Positions 15,912 to 24,030 of a stretch of DNA of 64,000 bases are shown here, one piece after another. How positions within the stretch are numbered: position 1 is the first letter of the stretch; every line of letters starts with the position of its first letter. The notes below the pieces were generated by a model that saw only the letters and a list, made by a program, of their open reading frames with translations, did no database searches and was not told where the DNA came from. The translations under genes and the position numbers were made by a program. Source of the DNA: CAKZQX01 sp034436755 (GTDB lineage: Bacteria > Chloroflexota > Chloroflexia > Chloroflexales > Chloroflexaceae); the NCBI GenBank assembly GCA_034436755.1, contig DAOTVB010000152.1, forward strand, positions 4,159 to 68,158, in the 5' to 3' direction.

Positions 15912-18461
15912 CTACGCTTCAACCTCGCGCGGGACGCGTGGCAGGATGGTTGTCACAACCTCGTAGTTAATCGTGCCCAGCCAGCGCGCTACTTCATCTG
16001 CGCTAATCTGATCATCGCCCTGTGCGCCGATCAGCATGACCGCATCACCCCGCTTCACGCCGTCAATATCCGTGACATCGAGCAGCGCGTAGTCCATGCA
16101 GATCCGCCCGACAATCGGCGCGCGCTGATCGCGCACCAGCACCTCGCGCCAGGGAGGGGAGCGGCGCAGACCATCGGCATAGCCCACCGGAATGGTCGCA
16201 ATCCGCGAGGGCCGTTGCGTCACAAAGGTGCCGCCGTAGGAGAGTGGCGTCCCCGGCGGTAACGACTTCACCTGGGCCACCTCCGAGTGGAATGAGAGCG
16301 CGGGACGGAAGTCGGCCGGGAGCGGTGTTTCCGCCGAGGGTGGCAGGCCATAGCAGGCAATGCCGGGCCGCACCATATTGAAGCGGGCATCCGGGAAGCG
16401 CAGCAGTGCCGCGCTGTTAGCGGCATGCACCAGCGGCGGGCGCAATCCGGCGGCGCTAATCTCGGCCAGAATTCCCGAGAAGCGCTCAAGCTGCCGGCGG
16501 GCAAACGTCTCATCAGCACTGTCGGCCGTAGCAAAGTGCGTGTAGAGCCCCGTGACGTGTAGTCCGTGGTAGGGTTGTTCCGGTCCATTCTCTGCGTGCA
16601 GGCTCTGTAAAAATGCCCCGGCCTGATCCAGTTGCAGCCCCAGCCGTGCCATCCCGGTGTCCACCTTGACATGCACCTCCGCCGGGCGCTCCAGGGCGCG
16701 GGCCGCATCCGCGAAGGCGCGCGCCACATCATGGTCAAAGACGGTGCAGGTGACACCGAGCCAGACGGCCTCACGTGCCTGCCAGGGTGGCGTGTAACCC
16801 AGCACCAGGATCGGTGCGGTGATATCGGCCTGGCGCAACGTGCGTGCTTCTCCCATCGTCGCAACTGCCAGCGCTGCTGCGCCATTTGCCAGTGCGGTAC
16901 GTGCCACCCGCACCGCACCATGCCCGTAGGCGTCGGCCTTCAGCACAACCATCACGGCTACCCCGGCAATCGCGCGTAACCGCCGGATGTTGTGCGCAAT
17001 CGCATCCAGGTCGATCCGGGCCCAGGTTGGACGATCCGGCGCACCAATGTGAACGCTCTGCCAGCCGGGTTCCTGGCGCACCAGCACCCGGTCTGCTGAA
17101 ATATGCGGGGCCAGCAGGTCCGCCGTGATGCGCTCCATCCGGGCCTCGGTGCTTCCCTTGATCAGCAGCAGATCACCGTCCCGCAGGTCAATCGGGAGCG
17201 CCTGCAAGGTGGTGGCGGCGGTATGAACGATATCCGTTCGCAACGTGGCATGTACCCGGCGGGCCGCCTGAACAATTTTTGTGCCCCAGTCGCCCCGGCA
17301 GATCAGATGATCCGCCACGCTCCCGGCGTGTACGCCAATCTCCTCGCAGGCGGCCGCCGGATCGCGCCCCAGGTCACTGATCTCCCCCAGGATGACAATT
17401 CGCCGTTGTGCAGGTAATGCCTCCAGGGTCTGGAGGGCTGCCCGCAGCGAGGGTATACTGGCGCTAAAGGTGTCATCCAGCAGCGTAGCGTTTTGCCGGG
17501 TGGTCAGCGGGTGGAGCCGCCCCGCAACCGGCGTGATCCGCTCCAGTTGGCGAGCGGCTTCGTCCAGGGGCATGCCACACGCCAGCGCAACGCTCACCGC
17601 CGCCAGCGCCGTGTAGACGGCAGGCATGCCCACAAGCGGTGTAGTTGCCGCAACGGTCTGCTCCCGCCAGTGCAGGTACAGGCGTGTCCCCTGCTGCGAC
17701 AGGCCGACCGCGTCAGCGCGCAGATCGCAGTCCGGGCCGGTGCCAAACGTCAGCCGGTTCGCCCGGGTCTGGGTGCCCATTGCGCGCACCAGCGGATCAT
17801 CGCCGTTGAGGATCGCCCATCCATCGGCGGGCAGGGCGGCGACCAGCGTGACCTGCTCGCGGGCCACCCCCTCCAGCGACCCGAATGCCCGCAGGTGGGC
17901 GTCGGCAACATTGGTCACGACGGCAATCTGCGGCGGAAAGAGAGCGGCCAGTTGCGCAATTTCGCCAAAGCGGTCACTGCCAAACTCCAGCACCGCGTAG
18001 CGCTGTTCGTCCCGCAACCGTGTCAACGCGATAGGTAACCCCAGCAGCGAGTTAAAACTCTGGCGGCTCTGAAAGGTCAACGCCTGCGCTGCCAGCAGCG
18101 TGGTAATCGCCTGCCGGGTCGAGGTTTTGCCGACGCTCCCGGTGACAGCGATCACCTGGGGCGCAACCTGCCGTAACCGCTGCGCGGCCCAGCGCTGCAC
18201 CAGCGCCTGCGGATCATCGGCCAGGATGACGGTGGCGGCTTCAGCGCTCCCTGGGGGCCAGGTGCAGATCACCCCCGTGGCTCCGGCAGCCAGGGCGGCA
18301 GGAATGTAGTCGTGTCCATCGGCACGCGGTGTGCGCAGCGCCAGAAAGAGTTCCCCCGGGCGGGTCAGCCGCGAGTCGTAGGAGAAATCGGCAAAATGCG
18401 TGGCCTGAATGCGACCCTGCACCTGGCCGCCGACGGCACACAGATCATCAAGCGCAATCAT
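15912..18461 (-). CDS. murF/alr: bifunctional MurF (UDP-MurNAc-tripeptide D-Ala-D-Ala ligase) / alanine racemase
   Basis: 849 residues from the ATG preceded by GGAAAGAG. The N-terminal ~455 residues are a Mur ligase: YDSRLTRPGELFLALR (MurF N-domain), P-loop VTGSVGKTSTRQ (about 105-116), FNSLLGLPIAL, AVLEFGSDRFGEI, TNVADAHL, and the C-domain GRLHPLTTRQNATLLDD and LIKGSTEARME. The last ~375 residues are alanine racemase: PLP lysine in VVLKADAYGHG (about 507), HVKVDTGMARLG, TGLYTHFATAD, and the second catalytic Tyr region PVGYADGLRR with GRICMDYALLDV. One cytoplasmic polypeptide thus makes D-alanine and adds D-Ala-D-Ala to the peptidoglycan precursor. This fusion order is known in Bacteroidetes; no adjacent ddl or mur genes are in the window. 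Confidence 0.92.
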   Translation of the reverse strand: MIALDDLCAVGGQVQGRIQATHFADFSYDSRLTRPGELFLALRTPRADGHDYIPAALAAGATGVICTWPPGSAEAATVILADDPQALVQRWAAQRLRQVAPQVIAVTGSVGKTSTRQAITTLLAAQALTFQSRQSFNSLLGLPIALTRLRDEQRYAVLEFGSDRFGEIAQLAALFPPQIAVVTNVADAHLRAFGSLEGVAREQVTLVAALPADGWAILNGDDPLVRAMGTQTRANRLTFGTGPDCDLRADAVGLSQQGTRLYLHWREQTVAATTPLVGMPAVYTALAAVSVALACGMPLDEAARQLERITPVAGRLHPLTTRQNATLLDDTFSASIPSLRAALQTLEALPAQRRIVILGEISDLGRDPAAACEEIGVHAGSVADHLICRGDWGTKIVQAARRVHATLRTDIVHTAATTLQALPIDLRDGDLLLIKGSTEARMERITADLLAPHISADRVLVRQEPGWQSVHIGAPDRPTWARIDLDAIAHNIRRLRAIAGVAVMVVLKADAYGHGAVRVARTALANGAAALAVATMGEARTLRQADITAPILVLGYTPPWQAREAVWLGVTCTVFDHDVARAFADAARALERPAEVHVKVDTGMARLGLQLDQAGAFLQSLHAENGPEQPYHGLHVTGLYTHFATADSADETFARRQLERFSGILAEISAAGLRPPLVHAANSAALLRFPDARFNMVRPGIACYGLPPSAETPLPADFRPALSFHSEVAQVKSLPPGTPLSYGGTFVTQRPSRIATIPVGYADGLRRSPPWREVLVRDQRAPIVGRICMDYALLDVTDIDGVKRGDAVMLIGAQGDDQISADEVARWLGTINYEVVTTILPRVPREVEA

Positions 18462-18591
18462 AGCAGATCTACTCTTTCCGCAAGAAGGGTGCTTTCCGAC
18501 AATATGCGATAGGCCTGTTTGTAGCGGCGATTGTACCATACCCGGCGCGGCTGTCGTACCAGAGTCACGGTTACAGGTCGGGCGCTGCCGA

Positions 18592-18870
18592 ATGCAGAAT
18601 GGTGCATAGAATGCACCCTACGGCAGGAGTCCCGGCTTCAGCCGGATCAGGGTTTCCCGGCCGGATGTGGCTGCCCCGGCAGGTAGTCACCGGCTAAAGC
18701 CGGGACTCCAGGACATTCATATCCGGGCTATTTTTCAAACGTCATAAGCCGGGATTCCCGGGCATTGCATATCCGGACTATTTCTGAAAATTCATACAAC
18801 TGCACGCCGGGCGTTGCTGAATGCAGAATGGTGCATAGAATGCACCCTACGGCTGCTGCACGCCGGGCGC
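18592..18870. repeat. REP/BIME-like repeat family 3 cluster with GGTGCATAGAATGCACC palindromes
   Basis: GGTGCATAGAATGCACCCTACGG occurs twice (about 18600 and 18834). Between them are GGAGTCCCGGCTTCAGCCGG (from 18626), CACCGGCTAAAGCCGGGACTCC (from about 18689), CATATCCGGGCTATTTTTCAAA (about 18717), CATAAGCCGGGATTCCCGGGCA, and CATATCCGGACTATTTCTGAAA. The 417-bp divergent murF/alr-Uma2 gap holds no other feature I can support. Confidence 0.8.
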
Positions 18871-18955
18871 TGCCGAATAGGTCAACTGCTGCGAACGTGC
18901 AAGTAATGGTATCATGACCTCAGCGTGAGTGGCTGTGTGACAGGGGAGGAGACCA

Positions 18956-19720
18956 ATGCTAGATCTGACCCCGCAAACCGAGGCAATCATTGCGACATTT
19001 GGTGGTAAATTACCTGATCATACTCAGTTACCTGACTCGGATGGTAACTTTGCGCAAAGTTTTCACGAACATCTCCAGAGCATTCTGCTCACCGATTCGA
19101 TCCGGCCGGTTTTGCAACGCCTGCATCCCGATGGGCACTACTGCATCGGGCAGGATAGCGGGATCTACTGGCGGCTCATTGAGCCGTTCGAGCGTGGAGC
19201 CGTAGCTCCGGACTGGTTCTATGTGCCCGGCGTGCCGCCCCTGCTCGAAGGCAAAATGCGACGCTCATACGTGTTATGGCAGGAGTATGTGGCACCACTG
19301 ATCGTCATTGAGTTTGTCTCCGGCAACGGCGAGGAAGAGCGTGACCGGACGCCGGTTACGGGCAAATTCTGGGTGTATGAGCAGGGCATTCGTGTGCCGT
19401 TTTATGCGATTTACGAGGTTAATCCGGGCCGGGTAGAGGTATACCATCTGGTGGGAGGTCAGTATCAGGCGCTGGCCCCGAATGAGCGTGGACATTATCT
19501 GATCGAACCGATGGAGGTTGCGTTGGGTATCTGGCAAGGAGTGTACCAGGAGATGGAACTGCCCTGGCTGCGCTGGTGGGACACGCAGGGCAATCTGCTT
19601 CCAACCGGCGCAGAGCGGGCGGAGCGCGAGCAGCAGCGCGCACAAACGGCAGAGGAACGCGCCGCGTACCTGGCGGCCCGGCTACGGGCACTGGGCATCG
19701 ATCCCGATCAGCCGGAGTAG
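18956..19720 (+). CDS. Uma2-family (DUF820) putative endonuclease
   Basis: 254 residues, starting at an ATG 5 bp after GGGGAGGAG. The Uma2/DUF820 family has a PD-(D/E)XK restriction-endonuclease fold, is very numerous in Cyanobacteria and Chloroflexi, and has no firmly established role. Visible signs are VAPDWFYVPG (the Asp of the core), APLIVIEFVSGNGEEERDR (the E-x-hydrophobic-S catalytic segment in place of E-x-K), GIRVPFYAIYEV and RVEVYHLVGGQY. The C-terminal ~40 residues form a charged helix (AEREQQRAQTAEERAAYLAARLRALGIDPD), a common coiled-coil tail of this family. Confidence 0.85.
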   Translation: MLDLTPQTEAIIATFGGKLPDHTQLPDSDGNFAQSFHEHLQSILLTDSIRPVLQRLHPDGHYCIGQDSGIYWRLIEPFERGAVAPDWFYVPGVPPLLEGKMRRSYVLWQEYVAPLIVIEFVSGNGEEERDRTPVTGKFWVYEQGIRVPFYAIYEVNPGRVEVYHLVGGQYQALAPNERGHYLIEPMEVALGIWQGVYQEMELPWLRWWDTQGNLLPTGAERAEREQQRAQTAEERAAYLAARLRALGIDPDQPE

Positions 19721-19745
19721 TACGCGCGTAACGTCTGGCCTGATC

Positions 19746-20495
19746 CTAAACCGGCGGCCAGGGGATATTTGGCCCTGGCCCCGGCGCAGGATAAACCCCC
19801 GTGCTGACCAGGTTGTTGAGTCGCCGTCGCAACGCACGCATTTCGACCGGATTCAACAACCCGGTGAGCGTCTTTGCGATGCTATCTTGCTGATCCAGCC
19901 GTGTCTGCAAATGGTTGAGTGCCGCCGCGATATCAGGGGGAAAGGGCTGTCCCACAAAATCCCACAGCACCGTACGCAGCTTATACTCGTGGTGAAAGCT
20001 AATCCCATGGTCAATGGCCCAGAGCCGCCCATCCCGCCCCTTGAGGCAGTGCCCACTCTTGCGGTCGGCATTGTTAATCAGGCAGTCAAAGGCGGCCAGT
20101 TGCAGGATGGCTTCCTCAAAACCGCCCTCTTGCTGCATGGTGAAGAGATGCGCCTCCTCGTCGTGATCGATAAAGAGTTGCAGCGCACCAATGCCATATG
20201 GACCTTCGCGTGGAACGGTTGGCGGAACCAGGTCAAAGTCGAGTGCTTCGCTGATCAGGTAAGCCGCCACCTCGCGCTGGTACAACGTGCCGCGCGGAAA
20301 ATCCCACAGGGGACGCTCGCCCCGGCAGGGCTTGTAGACCGCTAGAGCCTGAAGGTCGTTCTGCTCAACCCGCGTGAGCAGGGTATAGTTGCTGCTGTAG
20401 GGCAGCATACCTTCGACTTCCAGGCGACCTTTTGTCAGCAGTTCGAGTATAGTGGAGAGGTCAATCTCATTTGACTGCGACCCGTTGGCATCCAT
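19746..20495 (-). CDS. SCO1664-like PI3K/FAM20-type kinase-fold protein (TIGR03843-like)
   Basis: 249 residues. The sequence fits the uncharacterised SCO1664 family, a PI3K-like/atypical kinase fold best known in Actinobacteria. The candidate ATP lysine is in AVYKPCRGERPLWDF (about 54), the family motif FPRGTLYQREVAAYL follows, the catalytic loop is FDCLINNADRKSGHCL (about 142-157), and the metal-binding Asp is in LWAIDHGISFH. The N-terminus LLTKGRLEVEGML is also typical. It is the last of three co-directional genes with a DUF3090-type protein and a histidine phosphatase, a combination I recall as conserved in Actinobacteria. Substrate unknown. Two of its partners match too, which supports the assignment strongly. 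Confidence 0.8.
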   Translation of the reverse strand: MDANGSQSNEIDLSTILELLTKGRLEVEGMLPYSSNYTLLTRVEQNDLQALAVYKPCRGERPLWDFPRGTLYQREVAAYLISEALDFDLVPPTVPREGPYGIGALQLFIDHDEEAHLFTMQQEGGFEEAILQLAAFDCLINNADRKSGHCLKGRDGRLWAIDHGISFHHEYKLRTVLWDFVGQPFPPDIAAALNHLQTRLDQQDSIAKTLTGLLNPVEMRALRRRLNNLVSTGVYPAPGPGPNIPWPPV

Positions 20496-20559
20496 AGGCC
20501 CATGTTCTATTTAGGATAAAGTACGAATAACGTTGTATCTCACCTACCCGCGTCAGCGG

Positions 20560-21087
20560 TTATTCCACAACCGGGCCATGACCGTTACGCTGGGGACAGA
20601 AATGACCGCTCGGATCAATTGGGCGACCACAGTTCCCGCAGATCGGGCGACCGGCGGCGACGACATGGGCGGCATGCACGCTCAATGCCCGCATCTGCAT
20701 GCGCGTGGCCGAGAAGCGTGCTGTTGCCGCGTCGTCGCTCGTCTCCTCGGCCATTCCCTGGATTACCAGGACAACCATATCGCGTTCGTTATCATAGCCC
20801 AGCCCCATCTGCCCGATCCGAAACTCCGGCTCTAGCGGCTCTTCCAGGCTCATGTTGGTGACCAGGATGTCATCGGTCGTTGAGAGACCGGGATTCTTCT
20901 CGGCCAGATCGTCGAGTAACTGGGCAATTGCTTCGGCCAGGGCGCGTACCTGCTCTTTTTCGGCCAGGAGTGAGATCATGCGGTTGCCCCGGCGGGCCTG
21001 CACATAAAAGACGCGGTTGCCCGGTTGACCTACCGCGCCCGCTGTGATCCGTTGTACTGCTTCGAGATCATACGTAAACTCAGCCAT
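20560..21087 (-). CDS. DUF3090 (SCO1663/TIGR03847)-like zinc-ribbon protein
   Basis: 175 residues. The N-terminal ~130 residues form a mixed α/β domain (VFYVQARRGNRMISLLAEKEQVRALAE; key words YVQAR and LAEKEQV). The C-terminus has a zinc-knuckle-like motif C-x2-C-x10-C followed by asparagine (CGNCGRPIDPSGHFCPQRNGH), the signature I associate with DUF3090. No catalytic residues are evident. Its gene lies 5 bp downstream of the histidine phosphatase and 64 bp upstream of the kinase-like gene on the same strand, so it is probably an adaptor or binding subunit of the trio. Function unknown. Confidence 0.82.
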   Translation of the reverse strand: MAEFTYDLEAVQRITAGAVGQPGNRVFYVQARRGNRMISLLAEKEQVRALAEAIAQLLDDLAEKNPGLSTTDDILVTNMSLEEPLEPEFRIGQMGLGYDNERDMVVLVIQGMAEETSDDAATARFSATRMQMRALSVHAAHVVAAGRPICGNCGRPIDPSGHFCPQRNGHGPVVE

Positions 21088-21092
21088 TCAAC

Positions 21093-21797
21093 TCACTCTG
21101 TCTTTTTCTCAGTAGGAACTTCCGCCGTCATCCCATTCTCTGAACCTGGTTGCCCGGTCGCTTCTTCCGACTGCTCCGGCTCCGGTTTGGGACGTAGATG
21201 CTCCAGTGAGCCGGTGTCGTTAAATGCCAGCAAGCGTGGTCCCATTCGCTCAAAGGCCAGGGCGGTTAGTGCTGCGGGGTTGATGATCAGGCGTTGGAAG
21301 AGATCAACATGTATACCAATATAATACGAGATGACAAGTTTGATCAAGTCCGCATGCGAAACGACGGCAATGATTTCTTTCGGATGCTGAGCACGCAGTC
21401 CGTCCAGGGTAGCGATGGCACGCATTTGCACTTCGCCGAGCGTTTCGCCGCCGGGAAAGCGGGTGCCGCTGGGGTAGAATTGCACCCCCGGCCAGAGTTC
21501 ATGCTGCGACAGCTCTTTCAGATCGCCGCCGTTCCACTCACCGTAGCGTACTTCACCGACACCTTCAACGACACGGACAATCAGGTTGCGGGGGGTGGCA
21601 ATCGCCTGGGCCGTTTCAATCGTCCGTTCCAGTGGACTGCTGTAGACTGCAGCAATGGGCAGGTCGCCCAGACGCTCACTGAGGGCCTGCGCCTGCTTCC
21701 GCCCCTCCTCATTTAGCCGCACGCCTGGTGTCCACCCTGCAAGCCGTCCATGGACCCAGTCATTGGTGCCATGCCGGATCAAGAGCAGTAGTGTCAC
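21093..21797 (-). CDS. histidine phosphatase family protein (MSMEG_4193/TIGR03848-like)
   Basis: 234 residues from the GTG directly after GGGAGGAAAT; upstream in-frame starts would add 15 unlikely residues. The phosphohistidine motif is LIRHGTNDW (His about 8), the second Arg/Glu region is SSPLERTIETAQAIA, and the late catalytic His is in IIAVVSHADLIKLVI. The family word RLAGWTPGVRLNEEGRKQAQAL matches the actinobacterial MSMEG_4193 group rather than generic phosphoglycerate mutases. The C-terminal ~40 residues (RPKPEPEQSEEATG) are disordered. It is first in the three-gene unit with the DUF3090-like and kinase-like proteins; kinase plus phosphatase suggests a reversible phosphorylation pair (inference). 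Confidence 0.88.
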   Translation of the reverse strand: MTLLLLIRHGTNDWVHGRLAGWTPGVRLNEEGRKQAQALSERLGDLPIAAVYSSPLERTIETAQAIATPRNLIVRVVEGVGEVRYGEWNGGDLKELSQHELWPGVQFYPSGTRFPGGETLGEVQMRAIATLDGLRAQHPKEIIAVVSHADLIKLVISYYIGIHVDLFQRLIINPAALTALAFERMGPRLLAFNDTGSLEHLRPKPEPEQSEEATGQPGSENGMTAEVPTEKKTE

Positions 21798-21912
21798 ATT
21801 TCCTCCCTTGTCATAGATTGTGCTTCCGTCATGATACCACAAAGTCTGCTATCTTCCCATGGATAAATCCAACAGAAACGAACATCTTGCTACTACGCGC
21901 ATGCCTGATTAA

Positions 21913-22138
21913 CACGACTTACGTGGTTTCCCTTTTGGTAGCGGATATCGCCTCCGGCAGGGCGGAAGCCAGTATCCTTTTTAGGAACAATGTGGCTCTC
22001 CGGGTCACATTGTTTCCAAAAAGACTGAAAAGGGAACATTTTTTGTGAAAAATAAAACAAGTACCATGCTGTCGCAGGCGATGCTGCCGTTCATCGGGTG
22101 AAACGCCGGGTTTGATGAACCACCGCGTAACGCGCGTG
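21913..22138. repeat. palindromic repeat family 1, full copy (inverted orientation)
   Basis: Outer arms CACGACTTACGTGGT and ACCGCGTAACGCGCGTG. Left inner flank CGCCTCCGGCAGGGCGGAAG, right inner flank GTACCATGCTGTCGCAGGCG. Central hairpin CTTTTTAGGAACAATGTGGCTC / GGGTCACATTGTTTCCAAAAAG, whose bases differ from other copies but still pair. A second short A/T-rich hairpin remnant (TTTTTTGTGAAAAATAAAAC) follows, making this the longest copy. Confidence 0.85.
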
Positions 22139-22162
22139 ATCGAATAATTGCCGATTGGCCGT

Positions 22163-23953
22163 TTAACACGCAACCTGTTGCCCGGCAAATTGCAACTGGT
22201 AGAGCCGGTAGTAGTAGCCGCGCCGGGCCAGCAATTCTTCGTGGCTGCCATCCTCGACGATCTGGCCCTGGTGCAGGACGATAATCCGGTCAACGTGGCG
22301 AATGGTACTCAGGCGGTGGGCGATCACAATGCTGGTGCGGTCCTGGAGTAGCCGTTCCAGGGCGGTCTGGATCAGCGCCTCGGTTTCGGTATCGACGCTG
22401 CTGGTGGCCTCGTCAAGGATTAACAGCACCTCCGGGTTGAAGGCGATGGCGCGGGCAAAGGCCAGCAGTTGTCGCTGCCCCTGGGAGAGGTTGCTGCCCC
22501 GCTCACGTACTTCGTGGTCATACCCATCCGGCAACCGCTCGATAAAAGTGGCGGCGTTGGCAGTTGCGGCGGCCTGGCGGATCTGCTCATCGGTGATGGT
22601 TGTGTCGTTCAGGCGGATGTTACCGGCAATCGTGCCGCTAAAGCAGACCGGGTCTTGCGGAACTGCAGCCACATGGCGGCGTAACACGGCCTGGGGCAAC
22701 TCACGAATATCCACGCCGTCAAGCCGGATGCTGCCCTGCTGAATGTCGTAGAAGCGTGCCAGCAGGCTGATCAACGAGGTCTTCCCCGCGCCAGTTGCGC
22801 CGACAATTGCGACGGCCTGACCTGCCGGGATGGTAAACGACAGGCCATGCAGTACCGGCTCGTCCAGATTGTAGCCGAAGGTAACATTGTCGAATGTAAT
22901 CTCGCCGCGCACGGGTGCCGGCAACTGCCGGGGTTGTTCCGGGTCGCGCACCTCCTCCGGGGTATCGAGCACCCAGAAGATCCGCTCGGCCGCCGCCATT
23001 GCCGCCTGCAGAATGGTATACTTCTCCGCCAGGTCGCGGATGGGCTGAAATGCACGCTCGGTGTACTGCACAAAGGCCACCAGCATTCCCAATGTGGTCC
23101 AGTTTGCCAACACACCCTGCCCGCCCCAGTAGAGCAGCAGCGCGGTTGCCAGGGCCGCCATAAACCCGATGGTTGGGAAGAAGTAGGCAAAGATGCGTAG
23201 CGAACGCAGGTTGGCCGCCAGATAGTCCTGGCTGAGTTGGGCAAAGTGTGTTTTGCTGGTCGTCTCCCGGTTGAAGAGCTGTGTCACCAGCACCCCGCTG
23301 ATCTGCTCATTGAGGTAGGCATTGATGCGCGCCAGACGTTGCCGCGTCACCCGGAAGGCCGCGCGCATCAATCGCTGAAAGATGACGGTGATGCCCGCCA
23401 GCACCGGCAGTACGGCCAGGCTGATCAAGGCCAGCCGCCAGTTGAGCAGCAGCATGGTGATCACAATGCCCAGGAGCGTCACGCTGTCGGCCAGTCCGGC
23501 GACAATTCCCTGCGTCAGGAACTGGTTCAGGGCATCAATATCATTGGTGATCCGGGTAATCAGCCGCCCTACCGGGTTGCGGTCAAAGAAGGCCAGACTC
23601 ATCCGCTGGATATGGCGGAAGATCTGGATGCGCAGATCCATCATTACCTGCTGTCCGACAATCTGAATGATATAGGTATGGGCGTACCGCAGGCCAAAGG
23701 AGGCCAGCAGCGTGCCCAGGTAGAGCGCAAAGATCGGCAGCAGTCCCTCGATCTGCCCGGTGGCAATGGGACCGTCAATCGCCCGCTGTATCAGCAGGGG
23801 CGGCACCAGCGTAGTCAGCGCCGCGCCGGTCAGCAGGATCAACGCCAGGGTCAACTGCCGCCAGTAGGGCCGCAGAAACTGCACCAGCCGCCGTGTCAAC
23901 TGCCAGTCATAGCTGCGGCCGGTTATTTCATCTTCTTCAAAGCCACGTGGCAT
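22163..23953 (-). CDS. ABC exporter subunit B (canonical ATPase site)
   Basis: 596 residues from the Met of MPRGFEEDEI; a start further upstream would translate a tandem repeat. N-terminal ABC transmembrane domain type 1 (about 30-330, six helices, with DRNPVGRLITRITNDIDALNQF as the coupling region), then a nucleotide-binding domain: Walker A VGATGAGKTSL (about 385), signature NLSQGQRQLLAFARAI, Walker B LLILDEATSSVDTETE with the catalytic Glu, and H-loop VIAHRLSTIRHVD. The signature is LSQGQ rather than LSGGQ. It pairs with the ABC exporter encoded just upstream, whose Walker B Glu is replaced by Asp, as in heterodimeric exporters such as TM287/288. Likely a multidrug or lipid exporter; the substrate is unknown. 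Confidence 0.88.
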   Translation of the reverse strand: MPRGFEEDEITGRSYDWQLTRRLVQFLRPYWRQLTLALILLTGAALTTLVPPLLIQRAIDGPIATGQIEGLLPIFALYLGTLLASFGLRYAHTYIIQIVGQQVMMDLRIQIFRHIQRMSLAFFDRNPVGRLITRITNDIDALNQFLTQGIVAGLADSVTLLGIVITMLLLNWRLALISLAVLPVLAGITVIFQRLMRAAFRVTRQRLARINAYLNEQISGVLVTQLFNRETTSKTHFAQLSQDYLAANLRSLRIFAYFFPTIGFMAALATALLLYWGGQGVLANWTTLGMLVAFVQYTERAFQPIRDLAEKYTILQAAMAAAERIFWVLDTPEEVRDPEQPRQLPAPVRGEITFDNVTFGYNLDEPVLHGLSFTIPAGQAVAIVGATGAGKTSLISLLARFYDIQQGSIRLDGVDIRELPQAVLRRHVAAVPQDPVCFSGTIAGNIRLNDTTITDEQIRQAAATANAATFIERLPDGYDHEVRERGSNLSQGQRQLLAFARAIAFNPEVLLILDEATSSVDTETEALIQTALERLLQDRTSIVIAHRLSTIRHVDRIIVLHQGQIVEDGSHEELLARRGYYYRLYQLQFAGQQVAC

Positions 23954-24030
23954 AGTCTGTAGTCTGTAGTCTGTAGTCTGTAGTCTGTAGTCTGTATCCC
24001 GTATCCCGTACGTTTCACTCGTCACTCGTC
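23954..24030. repeat. heptamer repeat array between ABC exporter genes
   Basis: Reads exactly in 7-bp steps: AGTCTGT six times (23954-23995), ATCCCGT twice, ACGTTTC, ACTCGTC twice. It starts at the first base upstream of subunit B's ATG and ends 13 bp inside the 3' end of subunit A, covering A's TGA stop. It therefore replaces the normal Shine-Dalgarno region of subunit B, which has none visible. Confidence 0.92.
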
